A DNA stretch of 5,190 nt from assembly GCA_031267475.1 (NCBI GenBank), contig JAIRZA010000141.1, positions 1-5,190 on the forward strand, given 5' to 3'. Position numbers and translations under genes: made by a program. The DNA comes from Spirochaetaceae bacterium (GTDB lineage Bacteria > Spirochaetota > Spirochaetia > Treponematales > Breznakiellaceae). Numbering within the stretch: the stretch's first letter is position 1; every line of letters starts with the position of its first letter. This document shows positions 1 to 5,190 of the stretch, piece by piece. The notes beneath the pieces were generated by a model. The model saw nothing but the letters and a program-made list of their open reading frames with translations. It made no database searches and was not told where the DNA came from.

Positions 1-8
1 CAAAAGTC

Positions 9-38
9 TTTTCATTAAGGTTTTTTTGTTGCTATAAT
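9..38 (+). promoter_or_regulatory. Sigma-70-type promoter of the first gene
   Basis: A perfect -10 box TATAAT lies at 33-38, with a candidate -35 box TTTTCA (4 of 6 matches to TTGACA) at 9-14 and an 18-bp spacer that includes a run of seven T. Only 7 bases separate the -10 box from the ATG at 46, so transcription should begin at or within a base or two of the start codon. No Shine-Dalgarno sequence lies in the usual place; an AAGG at 17-20 is far too distant and would lie upstream of the transcript. The -10 box is convincing, the -35 box less so. Confidence 0.6.
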
Positions 39-45
39 ATCTAAT

Positions 46-885
46 ATGAAAAAAATATATACGGCTACGTTCATTTTGTTTATCGCGCTTGCTTATCTTA
101 ACGCGCAGGATGAAAAATCCGTATTCAAAATCCAGCCGCTTGTGGCGGAAGGTTCAAGCCCCGAAGAAATACGTTTGCTGGAAGCGCTGATATATTCTTA
201 TTTTTCAGATAAACAAGATGTGATAATACTGCCCCCGGACGACATCGCGTTCACTGACAACATTGCTAACGATGTCGCCGGCGAGCCGCCGGACTATTTT
301 GTAAAAAGCAGTTTATACCCGGAAAATGACATTTGTGTTTTTGAGCTTGTTGTAAGCGACATTAATGCCACCGAGCTCTCAAGGCAAACCGCCAAATATA
401 AAACAACTAAAGACATAGCCTTAAATCTGCATAACATAATAAACGCCGCGTTTGAATGGCGCGGAGATATAAATGAAGCGCCCGAGGCGCCGGACGCGGA
501 GCTTATTATTCCTGAAAAAATTTTTGGGCTTTGGCGCGGAGATACAGGAATTAAACTGGTACGAATTCTGCCCGACGGCAAAGCGTTTGCTTTTTTTGCT
601 TCCGGCGTAAATATGATGTTATCTTATAAAATCGAAAATAACACACTGAATGTTAAGCAGGTTTCTCCAAATAATGAAAATTTTTATTATCCTTTGCCGC
701 TTCCAATAGCGAAAGTTTTGGCGCAAGAGTCCGAACCTATGCAGTGGGAATTTATGTTGTACGAGAATGAAAATTTATTAAAAGGGAGTCGTATAGAAAC
801 AACGGTTGAATTTGAAGATTACGAAAAAATAGTGATACGGCATAACAGCGTCCGTCAATCGGAATGGAACAAATTGCCGCGATAA
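46..885 (+). CDS. Secreted protein of unknown function, possible TolB/LpoB-like N-terminal domain plus beta-rich C-terminal domain
   Basis: The 279-residue product is not one I can name. Residues 1-20 form a signal peptide: a KK start, a hydrophobic core of about 15 residues and an LNA-Q cleavage site. There is no lipobox cysteine, so the mature protein should be periplasmic or surface-associated and not a lipoprotein. Residues about 27-138 alternate helix and strand (IQPLVAEG, a helical LLEALIYSYF, VIILP, DYFVKSSLYP, ICVFELVVSDINATEL, then a C-terminal helix). This resembles the N-terminal domain of TolB or LpoB/CsgG-type periplasmic proteins, an inference from pattern only. A Pro/Ala/Glu-rich linker (about 142-157) leads to a beta-rich domain (about 158-270) starting FGLWRGDTGIKLVRILPDG, which has a lipocalin-like feel. 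I recall similar unnamed treponemal proteins but cannot confirm this. The ATG is fixed by the signal peptide. The gene is monocistronic as far as visible and convergent with the channel gene. Confidence 0.85.
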   Translation: MKKIYTATFILFIALAYLNAQDEKSVFKIQPLVAEGSSPEEIRLLEALIYSYFSDKQDVIILPPDDIAFTDNIANDVAGEPPDYFVKSSLYPENDICVFELVVSDINATELSRQTAKYKTTKDIALNLHNIINAAFEWRGDINEAPEAPDAELIIPEKIFGLWRGDTGIKLVRILPDGKAFAFFASGVNMMLSYKIENNTLNVKQVSPNNENFYYPLPLPIAKVLAQESEPMQWEFMLYENENLLKGSRIETTVEFEDYEKIVIRHNSVRQSEWNKLPR

Positions 886-892
886 CAGATAA

Positions 893-907
893 GGCGGTTT
901 TCGCGCC
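893..907. terminator. Weak hairpin between convergent genes
   Basis: The 48-bp gap between the two convergent stop codons holds a small GC-rich hairpin, GGCG (893-896) with CGCC (904-907) and a 7-base loop. GGCGGTT (893-899) could instead pair with AACCGCC (936-942), which overlaps the end of the channel gene. No T run follows either structure on the plus strand; on the minus strand the downstream TTATCTGTTATC is only mildly T-rich. This may end one or both transcripts but is weak. Confidence 0.2.
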
Positions 908-933
908 ACTGTGAATTACGGTTAGAAAGAGAA

Positions 934-2211
934 TCAACCGCCGGTGTTGTGTATTCTTTCACCCAAAAAGCGCAAGTCCGCCGCCCCCATATTTTGATAC
1001 ACCCTAAGGTCGAATTCTTTTATTATGGCAAGCAGATGGTCGAATATACCGGCTTGAATGCTCTCATGATTTATCCACGATTTATCGATACAAAAAAAGT
1101 ATACCTCCAGCGGCAAACCAGTCGCCGCCGGCTGTTGCTGGCTGACAACAAAAGACATATTCGGCGCAAGTATCGATAAACTTTTTATATAAAGTTCAAT
1201 ATATATCCTGAATACACCCAAGTTTGTGAGTTGCCGCTCCAATGTGAAATTCCCCGGCGGAAGGCCGTTTTCTTTATTGGAGGCGTTAATTTCATCAAGT
1301 TTAAGGCATATATGTTCCGAAAGCAGCGGGATTTTGGACAGGGCTGTTATTTCACTCAAAGACAGAAAATGCACCGAATCCATATCAATATATAACGAGC
1401 ATTTGACACGCCCCTTTTGGCCTTCGTTTACACCGCGCCAGTTGCGAAAGCTGTCGGAAATAAAACTGTATATCGGTATTGTACTTATCGTCAAATCCCA
1501 GTTGCGCACTACTACTGATTGAAGTGTAATATCGATTACCTCGCCGCCGGCGTTGTATTTAGGCATTTCTATTGAATCGCCTATGCGCACAATGTCGCTG
1601 GAAGAAAGCTGTATGCTGGCGACAAATCCAAGTATCAAATCTTTGAAAATAAGCATCAATACGGCGCTCAAGGCCCCAATGCCGCTTAATATACCTAGCG
1701 GCGACACATTCATTATCGATGTTACAATCAGAATTCCGCCTATTATGTACAAAAATATTTTTATGAACTGAAAATATCCCTTTATTGGTATACGTTTAGC
1801 GCGTTCATTCGCGCTGTTTCCGTATATAAACCGGACAACATCAAGAAATCCGGCGGCAATATAAGCGGATATTCCAGCTATAAAGGCAAGAACTATCCGT
1901 CCGGTAATAATGGCTATATTGCTGCTGCCTATCAGAGGTACAATTATGTACGCTGTAAACGCGGGGATAAGGTATGACGCGCGGCGCAAAAAACCTGTTT
2001 GTGTTAGAGCTTCAGCCCAGATGCTCCCTTTCTTTCCAAGCCGGCGCGGTAGTATTTTTTCAAAAATGATGGAATTTATTTTCCAAACGGCAAATATAAA
2101 AACGATAGCGGCGGCAAGCGCAATGATCTGATCCGCTGTACAGCTCTGCCAGCCGGAAAGCCCTATGCGCGCATAAAGCGGGTTAAGAATTGACTGTAAA
2201 AAGTTTTCCAT
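934..2211 (-). CDS. ybdG: MscS-superfamily mechanosensitive channel, YbdG/MscM type
   Basis: The 425-residue protein is an inner-membrane channel expected to open under membrane tension and release solutes during hypo-osmotic stress. Its length is close to E. coli YbdG (about 415). Five hydrophobic segments lie near residues 26-44, 79-97, 101-126, 148-168 and 171-203. The last is the pore-lining helix, rich in Gly, Ala and Ser (LSGIGALSAVLMLIFKD) and followed by LILGFVASIQL. The soluble beta domain shows the family pattern GDSIEMPKY, GGEVIDITLQSVVVRNWD and TISTIPIYSFISDSFRNWRG (to residue 260). The cytoplasmic part carries further YbdG-type signatures: LTNLGVFRIYIELYI, TGLPLEVYFF, and SIQAGIFDHLLAIIKEFDLRVYQ near the C-terminus. 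The ATG is fixed by an in-frame TAA two codons upstream. No Shine-Dalgarno sequence precedes it (AACTTAATTC), so translation may be weak or leaderless. It is convergent with the secreted-protein gene and divergent from fchA. I am sure of the family; gating behaviour is not deducible. Confidence 0.93.
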   Translation of the reverse strand: MENFLQSILNPLYARIGLSGWQSCTADQIIALAAAIVFIFAVWKINSIIFEKILPRRLGKKGSIWAEALTQTGFLRRASYLIPAFTAYIIVPLIGSSNIAIITGRIVLAFIAGISAYIAAGFLDVVRFIYGNSANERAKRIPIKGYFQFIKIFLYIIGGILIVTSIMNVSPLGILSGIGALSAVLMLIFKDLILGFVASIQLSSSDIVRIGDSIEMPKYNAGGEVIDITLQSVVVRNWDLTISTIPIYSFISDSFRNWRGVNEGQKGRVKCSLYIDMDSVHFLSLSEITALSKIPLLSEHICLKLDEINASNKENGLPPGNFTLERQLTNLGVFRIYIELYIKSLSILAPNMSFVVSQQQPAATGLPLEVYFFCIDKSWINHESIQAGIFDHLLAIIKEFDLRVYQNMGAADLRFLGERIHNTGG

Positions 2212-2254
2212 GAATTAAGTTTAGTCTATAATGCGCTTATTGTTCAGATAAAGA

Positions 2255-2356
2255 ATGCCAACCGCAGTCCAAAAGCGCTTTTTAAGCCCGTTTGTAAAGG
2301 AAGGTGTGAAATTCCAACTGAAGTTATCGAACAACTCTAATAAATTTCTTTACTAA
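2255..2356 (+). other. Doubtful 33-codon open frame in the divergent intergenic region
   Basis: An ATG at 2255 opens 33 codons (starting MPTAVQKRFLSPFVKEG and ending with a TAA at 2354-2356). The only upstream ribosome-binding hint is ATAAAGA. Its end overlaps the fchA promoter. I do not recognise a protein family. It could be a chance frame, or part of an intergenic repeat unit. The rest of 2212-2348 shows only the short palindrome AAAAGCGCTTTT at 2271-2282 and no convincing promoter for the channel gene; a TATAGA on the minus strand, 13 bases before its ATG, has no good -35 partner. Confidence 0.12.
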
Positions 2357-2377
2357 ACACAGTTTACGGTATATTAT
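2349..2377 (+). promoter_or_regulatory. Sigma-70-type promoter of fchA
   Basis: TTTACT at 2349-2354 (4 of 6 to TTGACA) and TATTAT at 2372-2377 (5 of 6 to TATAAT) are separated by exactly 17 bp. The predicted transcript starts near 2384, giving a leader of about 50 nt. A small hairpin (CAGG with CCTG around a CTTTT loop, about 2385-2402) sits at its 5' end; it is too small to be called a riboswitch. Confidence 0.6.
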
Positions 2378-2420
2378 CAGAATGACAGGCGCTTTTCGTC
2401 CTGAAAATATGATTTTATTT

Positions 2421-2425
2421 GGAGG
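2421..2425 (+). promoter_or_regulatory. Ribosome binding site that sets the fchA start
   Basis: GGAGG at 2421-2425 is a full Shine-Dalgarno core, 8 bases before the ATG at 2434. It rules out the longer in-frame TTG at 2419, because that codon overlaps the Shine-Dalgarno itself and would add only an unsupported MEVFL. Confidence 0.9.
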
Positions 2426-2433
2426 TTTTTTTA

Positions 2434-3063
2434 ATGAGTATTTCCGCAAAAAATATTCCTGATTTTGTGTCCGTACTGGCAAGCAAGGCGGCTGTTCCGG
2501 GCGGCGGCGGGGCTTCGGCGCTTGTAGGAGCCGTAGGCACCGCGCTTGGCAACATGGTGGGGTCTCTTACTGTGGGTAAAAAAAAGTATGCGGATGTTGA
2601 GCCGGAAATTAAAAAACTGCAAACTGAGTGCGATAAGCTGCAAAAAGAATTTCTTGTGTTGATTGATAAAGACGCGGAAGATTTTGAGCCGCTTTCAAAA
2701 GCATACGGGCTTCCAGCCAATACAGACGCGGAAAAAGCGGAAAAGGCGCGAGTTATGGAAAAGTGTCTTAAAGACGCCTGCGCGACGCCTTTCGAGATAA
2801 TGAAAAAATGCGCCGAGGCTATTAAGATTTGCGAGCAATTCGCCGCAAAAGGCAGCCGTCTTGCTGTCAGCGACGCGGGTGTGGGCGTAATTTTTTGCAA
2901 GGCGGCGCTGGACGGCGCGAGCCTTAATGTGTTCATCAATACGAAAGCATCCGCAGACCGCGACTGGGCTGGTAAGATGAACGCGGACGCGGACGCGCTC
3001 ATAAAAGAGTACGGAGCGCTTGCGGACAAAGTTTTTGCGGATGTAAAAAATCAGCTAAAATAG
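2434..3063 (+). CDS. fchA: Methenyltetrahydrofolate cyclohydrolase (FTCD_C/cyclodeaminase-family)
   Basis: The 209-residue cytoplasmic protein belongs to the family formed by stand-alone FchA and the C-terminal cyclodeaminase domain of formiminotransferase-cyclodeaminase, and its length fits the stand-alone form. It should hydrolyse 5,10-methenyl-THF to 10-formyl-THF, reversibly. The family's Gly-rich N-terminal segment is clear at residues 21-45 (VPGGGGASALVGAVGTALGN, then MVGSLT). A helical region with LIDKDAEDF follows at about 76-84, then a largely helical body with SDAGVGVIFCKAALDGASLNV at about 146-166. A formiminotransferase partner is not visible, and the next gene is a FolD-family dehydrogenase, so the cyclohydrolase role in one-carbon metabolism is preferred over histidine-degradation cyclodeaminase. 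FchA occurs typically beside formate-THF ligase and methylene-THF dehydrogenase in anaerobes and acetogens. It has its own promoter and a strong Shine-Dalgarno. A terminator-like hairpin lies between it and folD, so co-transcription is probably partial. Confidence 0.9.
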   Translation: MSISAKNIPDFVSVLASKAAVPGGGGASALVGAVGTALGNMVGSLTVGKKKYADVEPEIKKLQTECDKLQKEFLVLIDKDAEDFEPLSKAYGLPANTDAEKAEKARVMEKCLKDACATPFEIMKKCAEAIKICEQFAAKGSRLAVSDAGVGVIFCKAALDGASLNVFINTKASADRDWAGKMNADADALIKEYGALADKVFADVKNQLK

Positions 3064-3108
3064 CGCGTTTATTCGCGGTTTTCCACAGGGAAACGATAAT
3101 ATGCTAGG

Positions 3109-3134
3109 GCTGATTAACAGCCAAGTTAATCAGC
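3109..3134. repeat. Perfect 10-bp inverted repeat in the fchA-folD gap
   Basis: GCTGATTAAC (3109-3118) and GTTAATCAGC (3125-3134) are exact reverse complements around the loop AGCCAA. No T run follows on either strand, so this is not an ordinary intrinsic terminator. It could be a protein-binding operator, an RNA processing or stabilising stem, or the first arm of a regulatory leader. A GATAAT at 3095-3100 (5 of 6 to a -10 box, but with a poor -35 TTCGCG at 3072-3077) would start a transcript just before it. Confidence 0.85.
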
Positions 3135-3156
3135 GGCGGCATAAAAACTAAACTTT

Positions 3157-3182
3157 CTGAGGCTTTGCTTCAGTTTAATTTT
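3157..3182 (+). terminator. Intrinsic terminator or attenuator between fchA and folD
   Basis: CTGAGGC (3157-3163) pairs with GCTTCAG (3167-3173) around a TTT loop, a continuous 7-bp stem with one G-U pair. It is followed at once by TTTAATTTT and preceded by an A-rich stretch (ATAAAAACTAAA), the layout of a Rho-independent terminator on the plus strand. It ends about 40 bases before the folD start codon, and I see no good promoter in those 40 bases. It may therefore limit read-through from fchA or act as an attenuator for folD. Confidence 0.55.
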
Positions 3183-3211
3183 AATCCGGCGGCGATTTTG
3201 CTGTCTATTTA

Positions 3212-3217
3212 GAGGAG
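3212..3217 (+). promoter_or_regulatory. Ribosome binding site of folD
   Basis: GAGGAG at 3212-3217 stands 5 bases before the ATG at 3223, a strong Shine-Dalgarno that fixes the start of folD. Confidence 0.85.
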
Positions 3218-3222
3218 ATATT

Positions 3223-4074
3223 ATGTTATTAAGCGGGAAAGATGTTGCTGCTGCTATGCAGGAGCAAATGAAGAAAGAGGTGGAGACGCTCAAGTCAAAA
3301 GGAATCCAACCGGTTCTGGGAATTATTCGTATGGGTGAAAAACCTAACGACATTTCTTATGAAAAAGGCGCTACAAAGAATTGCGAGGCGGTCGGCGTTG
3401 GGGTTAAAAATTATATTTTACCGGAGGACGCCCCACAATCCGAGCTTCTAAAGGCGATTAAATCGGCCAACGAAGATAAAAATGTTCACGGCGTTTTATT
3501 ATTCCGCCCCTTGCCCAAACAAATTGACGACAATGAAGCGCGCGCCGCTTTGTTGCCGGCAAAAGACATGGACGGGATAACGGACGGCTCAATGGCCGGT
3601 ATCTATTCAGATTCCGGATCGGGTTATCCCCCCTGCACCGCTGAATCGGTGATTAAGATACTTGAGCACTACAAGATTGACATTGCGGGTAAAGACGTGG
3701 TGGTTCTTGGCCGCAGCACTGTTATTGGCAAACCTGTTTCCATGCTTTTACTGAAAAAAAACGGCACAGTAACGATCTGCCATTCAAAAACAAATAACCT
3801 GCCTCAAAAAGTGCAGGCCGCCGACATAGTCGTAGTCGCTATGGGACGAGCTTGGAGCGTTGGCAAAGAGTGTTTTAAGGCGGGTCAGTATGTCATCGAT
3901 GTAGGCGTAAACGCAAAGCCGAATGGTGAAAAAGGTACTTGCGGCGATGTTAAAACCGAAGAAGTTGAACCTATTGTCGCTGGAATCAGCCCTGTACCCG
4001 GCGGCGTTGGCTCGGTAACAAGCGCTAATTTGGTAAGCCATGTAATTGCGGCGGCGCAGGCTGCTGGAAAATAA
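3223..4074 (+). CDS. folD: FolD-family 5,10-methylene-THF dehydrogenase, probably lacking cyclohydrolase activity
   Basis: The 283-residue cytoplasmic protein has normal FolD length and architecture: an N-terminal catalytic domain (about 1-118), a central Rossmann NAD(P)-binding domain (about 140-260) and a return to the first domain at the C-terminus. Visible motifs are SYEKGATKNCEAVG (45-58), GVLLFRPLP (90-98), KDMDGITDG (114-122), VVLGRSTVIGKPV (160-172), VTICHSKT (183-190) and ISPVPGGVG (255-263). The segment aligns to E. coli FolD without gaps from Tyr50 to Asp121: Tyr46 and Asp117 are kept, but Lys54 becomes Ala50 and Gln98 becomes Phe94. Those two residues form the cyclohydrolase site, so I expect oxidation of methylene-THF to methenyl-THF only, with the upstream FchA doing the hydrolysis. 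Similar SYEKGA and LLFRPLPK sequences, as I recall, occur in gut Clostridia. Automated annotation will probably say 'bifunctional'. NAD versus NADP preference cannot be settled; the usual HSRT arginine is Lys189. Confidence 0.93.
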   Translation: MLLSGKDVAAAMQEQMKKEVETLKSKGIQPVLGIIRMGEKPNDISYEKGATKNCEAVGVGVKNYILPEDAPQSELLKAIKSANEDKNVHGVLLFRPLPKQIDDNEARAALLPAKDMDGITDGSMAGIYSDSGSGYPPCTAESVIKILEHYKIDIAGKDVVVLGRSTVIGKPVSMLLLKKNGTVTICHSKTNNLPQKVQAADIVVVAMGRAWSVGKECFKAGQYVIDVGVNAKPNGEKGTCGDVKTEEVEPIVAGISPVPGGVGSVTSANLVSHVIAAAQAAGK

Positions 4075-4133
4075 TTACCGTAAAGACGGCAAAGACGGCG
4101 TTGGCCAGCTTGTCCGCGCCGCCTCATTTCGTG

Positions 4134-4167
4134 CTTTTTCTGCGGAAAATGTTTTCCGCAGAAAAAG
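4134..4167. repeat. Perfect 34-bp palindrome between convergent folD and alr
   Basis: The 16-base arms CTTTTTCTGCGGAAAA (4134-4149) and TTTTCCGCAGAAAAAG (4152-4167) are exact reverse complements around a central TG. Lying between two convergent stop codons, it probably marks the 3' ends of both transcripts. However, the T run precedes the GC stem and the A run follows it on both strands, the opposite of an intrinsic terminator, so the mechanism is uncertain. The rest of the 108-bp gap holds two tandem copies of AAAGACGGC (4082-4099) and a loose GC-rich hairpin (CGGCG 4096-4100 with CGCCG 4117-4121). Confidence 0.9.
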
Positions 4168-4182
4168 TATATCTCCCCAATA

Positions 4183-5190
4183 TCAATTTTTGTAAATACG
4201 CGGTACACGCTTTGAGATTCCACAGCATATTTCGTAAGGTATGGTATTCATGCGCCGCGCAAGCTCCGCCGCGTCAAGAGCGCCCGCCATTTCACCGCCA
4301 AACACGCTCACGGCGGCGAAGCGTTCTACTTCCGGCGATGAGCCAAGGTCAACCATGCACTGATCCATGCAGATTCGTCCAACAACGGGATAGCTCTTGC
4401 CCTTGATTATAACAGACAGGTTGCCGCTCAAACCTCGCGGCAAGCCGTCGCCATAACCGAGCGGGAGTATTCCAATGTAGCCATCCCGTTCCGCTGTCCA
4501 AGTTTTACCATACGAAACTGTTTCACCGCGTTTTATACGCTTTATGATAACAATGGAGCTTTCCAATTCCATCACTGGACGCATCGTTAAACTAAGCGGC
4601 GCTCCTTTGAGAGTTTTCGGCGGGTAGCCGTACAAAAGGATTCCGGGACGCGCCATATCAAAGCACGCTTCGGGATAATATAGCACAGCCCCTGTGTTCG
4701 CCGCTGTAACAATACCTGGCGAAATTCCCTTAGCGCGAATTCCATCAAGGGCTGCCTTAAAACGGCTAATCTGCAAGCGCGTGTACTCAATGTCATACGG
4801 GTTCATCGAGTCGGACACGGCAAAGTGCGTTGCAGTGCCCGCGTATTCAAGAGCCGGCAGTCCCGCGATAAAAGCAGCAAGAGCGGGCGCTTCTTCCGGG
4901 CTGCACCCCATTCTTCCCATGCCGGTATCAATTTTAAGAAAGACAGGCCGCCGCCCCGCCCCAACGGAGGAAACAGCCGCCGCGAAAAATTCCGCCGCTT
5001 CCGCGTCGCCTATAAATGGAATGAGCCGCGCGCTGACAGCTTCAGCGAGTTCCTCTTTGAGGGGCTGCGAAAACAACAGCACCGGCGCGTTTATGCCCGC
5101 ATTACGCAGTTCAAGTCCTTCGTCCACTGTCGCAACCGCCAGATAGTCGACGCCGCAGCGAAGGGCTTCCTCCGCGATTCGTACAGCTCC
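4183..5190 (-). CDS. alr: Alanine racemase, N-terminus outside the window
   Basis: The PLP-dependent enzyme interconverts L- and D-alanine in the cytoplasm, supplying D-alanine for peptidoglycan. The 335 visible residues run from the window edge to a TGA at 4183-4185. The first visible residues, GAVRIAEEALRCGVDYLAVA, correspond to the part just after the KxxAYGHG motif, so about 45 residues including the PLP lysine lie beyond 5190. Counting from the first visible residue, conserved features are LKIDTGMGRMG (85-95, with Lys86 and Arg93), ATHFAVSD (120-127, His122), AANTGA (163-168), MARPGILLYGY (180-189), VSYGKTW (225-231, with the catalytic Tyr227 that acts from the partner subunit), LPLGYGDG (242-249), VGRICMDQCMVDLG (270-283) and the C-terminal TIPYEICCGISKRVPR. 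No frameshift or missing catalytic residue is seen in this portion. A GTG at 5125-5127 lies inside the conserved ATVDEGLELR motif and is not the start. The gene is convergent with folD, and I see nothing here about its regulation. Confidence 0.96.
   Translation of the reverse strand, partial: GAVRIAEEALRCGVDYLAVATVDEGLELRNAGINAPVLLFSQPLKEELAEAVSARLIPFIGDAEAAEFFAAAVSSVGAGRRPVFLKIDTGMGRMGCSPEEAPALAAFIAGLPALEYAGTATHFAVSDSMNPYDIEYTRLQISRFKAALDGIRAKGISPGIVTAANTGAVLYYPEACFDMARPGILLYGYPPKTLKGAPLSLTMRPVMELESSIVIIKRIKRGETVSYGKTWTAERDGYIGILPLGYGDGLPRGLSGNLSVIIKGKSYPVVGRICMDQCMVDLGSSPEVERFAAVSVFGGEMAGALDAAELARRMNTIPYEICCGISKRVPRIYKN

Noticed and set aside
893..942. GGCGGTT/AACCGCC inverted repeat spanning the gap between the first two genes
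   Set aside because: The arms are 7 bp with a 36-base loop, one arm overlaps the channel stop codon, and no T run follows.
2419..2433. TTG at 2419 as an earlier fchA start
   Set aside because: The codon overlaps the GGAGG ribosome binding site of the ATG at 2434, and the extra five residues match nothing in the family.
2384..2433. THF riboswitch in the fchA leader or the folD leader
   Set aside because: Neither leader shows the conserved core of known THF riboswitches. The fchA leader is only about 50 nt with a small hairpin.
2415..3029. Long open frame (about 204 codons) on the minus strand, opposite fchA
   Set aside because: It is the antisense shadow of a GC-rich gene. The translation is low-complexity and rich in Ser and Ala, and fchA on the plus strand has clear family motifs, a promoter and a Shine-Dalgarno.
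3079..3087. TTTTCCACA, 8 of 9 matches to a DnaA box
   Set aside because: It is a single isolated copy with no cluster, AT-rich unwinding region or replication gene nearby, so it is probably chance.
4082..4099. Two tandem copies of AAAGACGGC after folD
   Set aside because: Only two 9-bp units with no further copies in the window; too little to call a functional repeat.
5125..5127. GTG as the start of alanine racemase
   Set aside because: It encodes the Val of the conserved ATVDEGLELR motif. The frame continues open to the window edge with good family sequence, so the gene is partial.
4694..5146. Open frame of 150 codons on the plus strand, opposite alr
   Set aside because: It is a shadow of alr, with Ala/Ser-rich composition and no family resemblance; alr motifs on the other strand are unambiguous.

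Overview
The window looks like ordinary chromosomal DNA from a bacterium of moderate G+C content. My best guess is a gut-type treponeme or other spirochaete. The reasons are the style of the first gene (a secreted protein of unknown function with a short signal peptide ending ...LNA-Q), the stand-alone methenyl-THF cyclohydrolase FchA next to a FolD of the kind I associate with anaerobic gut bacteria, and the codon and base texture. This placement is inference; there is no rRNA or other phylogenetic marker here. I see no mobile element, CRISPR array, tRNA or rRNA.

Layout: (1) 1-45, a promoter almost touching the first start codon. (2) 46-885 (+), a secreted protein of unknown function with two apparent domains. 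(3) 934-2211 (-), a five-helix MscS-superfamily channel of the YbdG/MscM type, convergent with the first gene. (4) 2212-2433, a divergent intergenic region with a good promoter and ribosome binding site for the next gene. (5) 2434-3063 (+), fchA. (6) 3064-3222, a 159-bp gap with a perfect 10-bp inverted repeat and then a canonical-looking intrinsic terminator just before folD. (7) 3223-4074 (+), a FolD-family methylene-THF dehydrogenase. (8) 4075-4182, a convergent gap with a perfect 34-bp palindrome. (9) 4183-5190 (-), alanine racemase, running off the right edge of the window and missing its first ~45 residues, including the PLP lysine.

The functional core is the fchA-folD pair. Together the two proteins should interconvert 5,10-methylene-THF, 5,10-methenyl-THF and 10-formyl-THF. 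The FolD homologue has lost both residues that form the cyclohydrolase site in bifunctional FolD (Ala50 at the place of Lys54 and Phe94 at the place of Gln98, E. coli numbering), while Tyr46 and Asp117 are kept. The simplest reading is that it is a dehydrogenase only and that FchA supplies the cyclohydrolase step. The secreted protein, the channel and alanine racemase have no evident functional link to this pair.

I did not find a clearly novel multi-gene system. The points most worth a second look are the predicted monofunctional FolD, the structured fchA-folD leader, the palindrome between folD and alr whose T and A runs are in the reverse of terminator order, and the apparently leaderless first gene.
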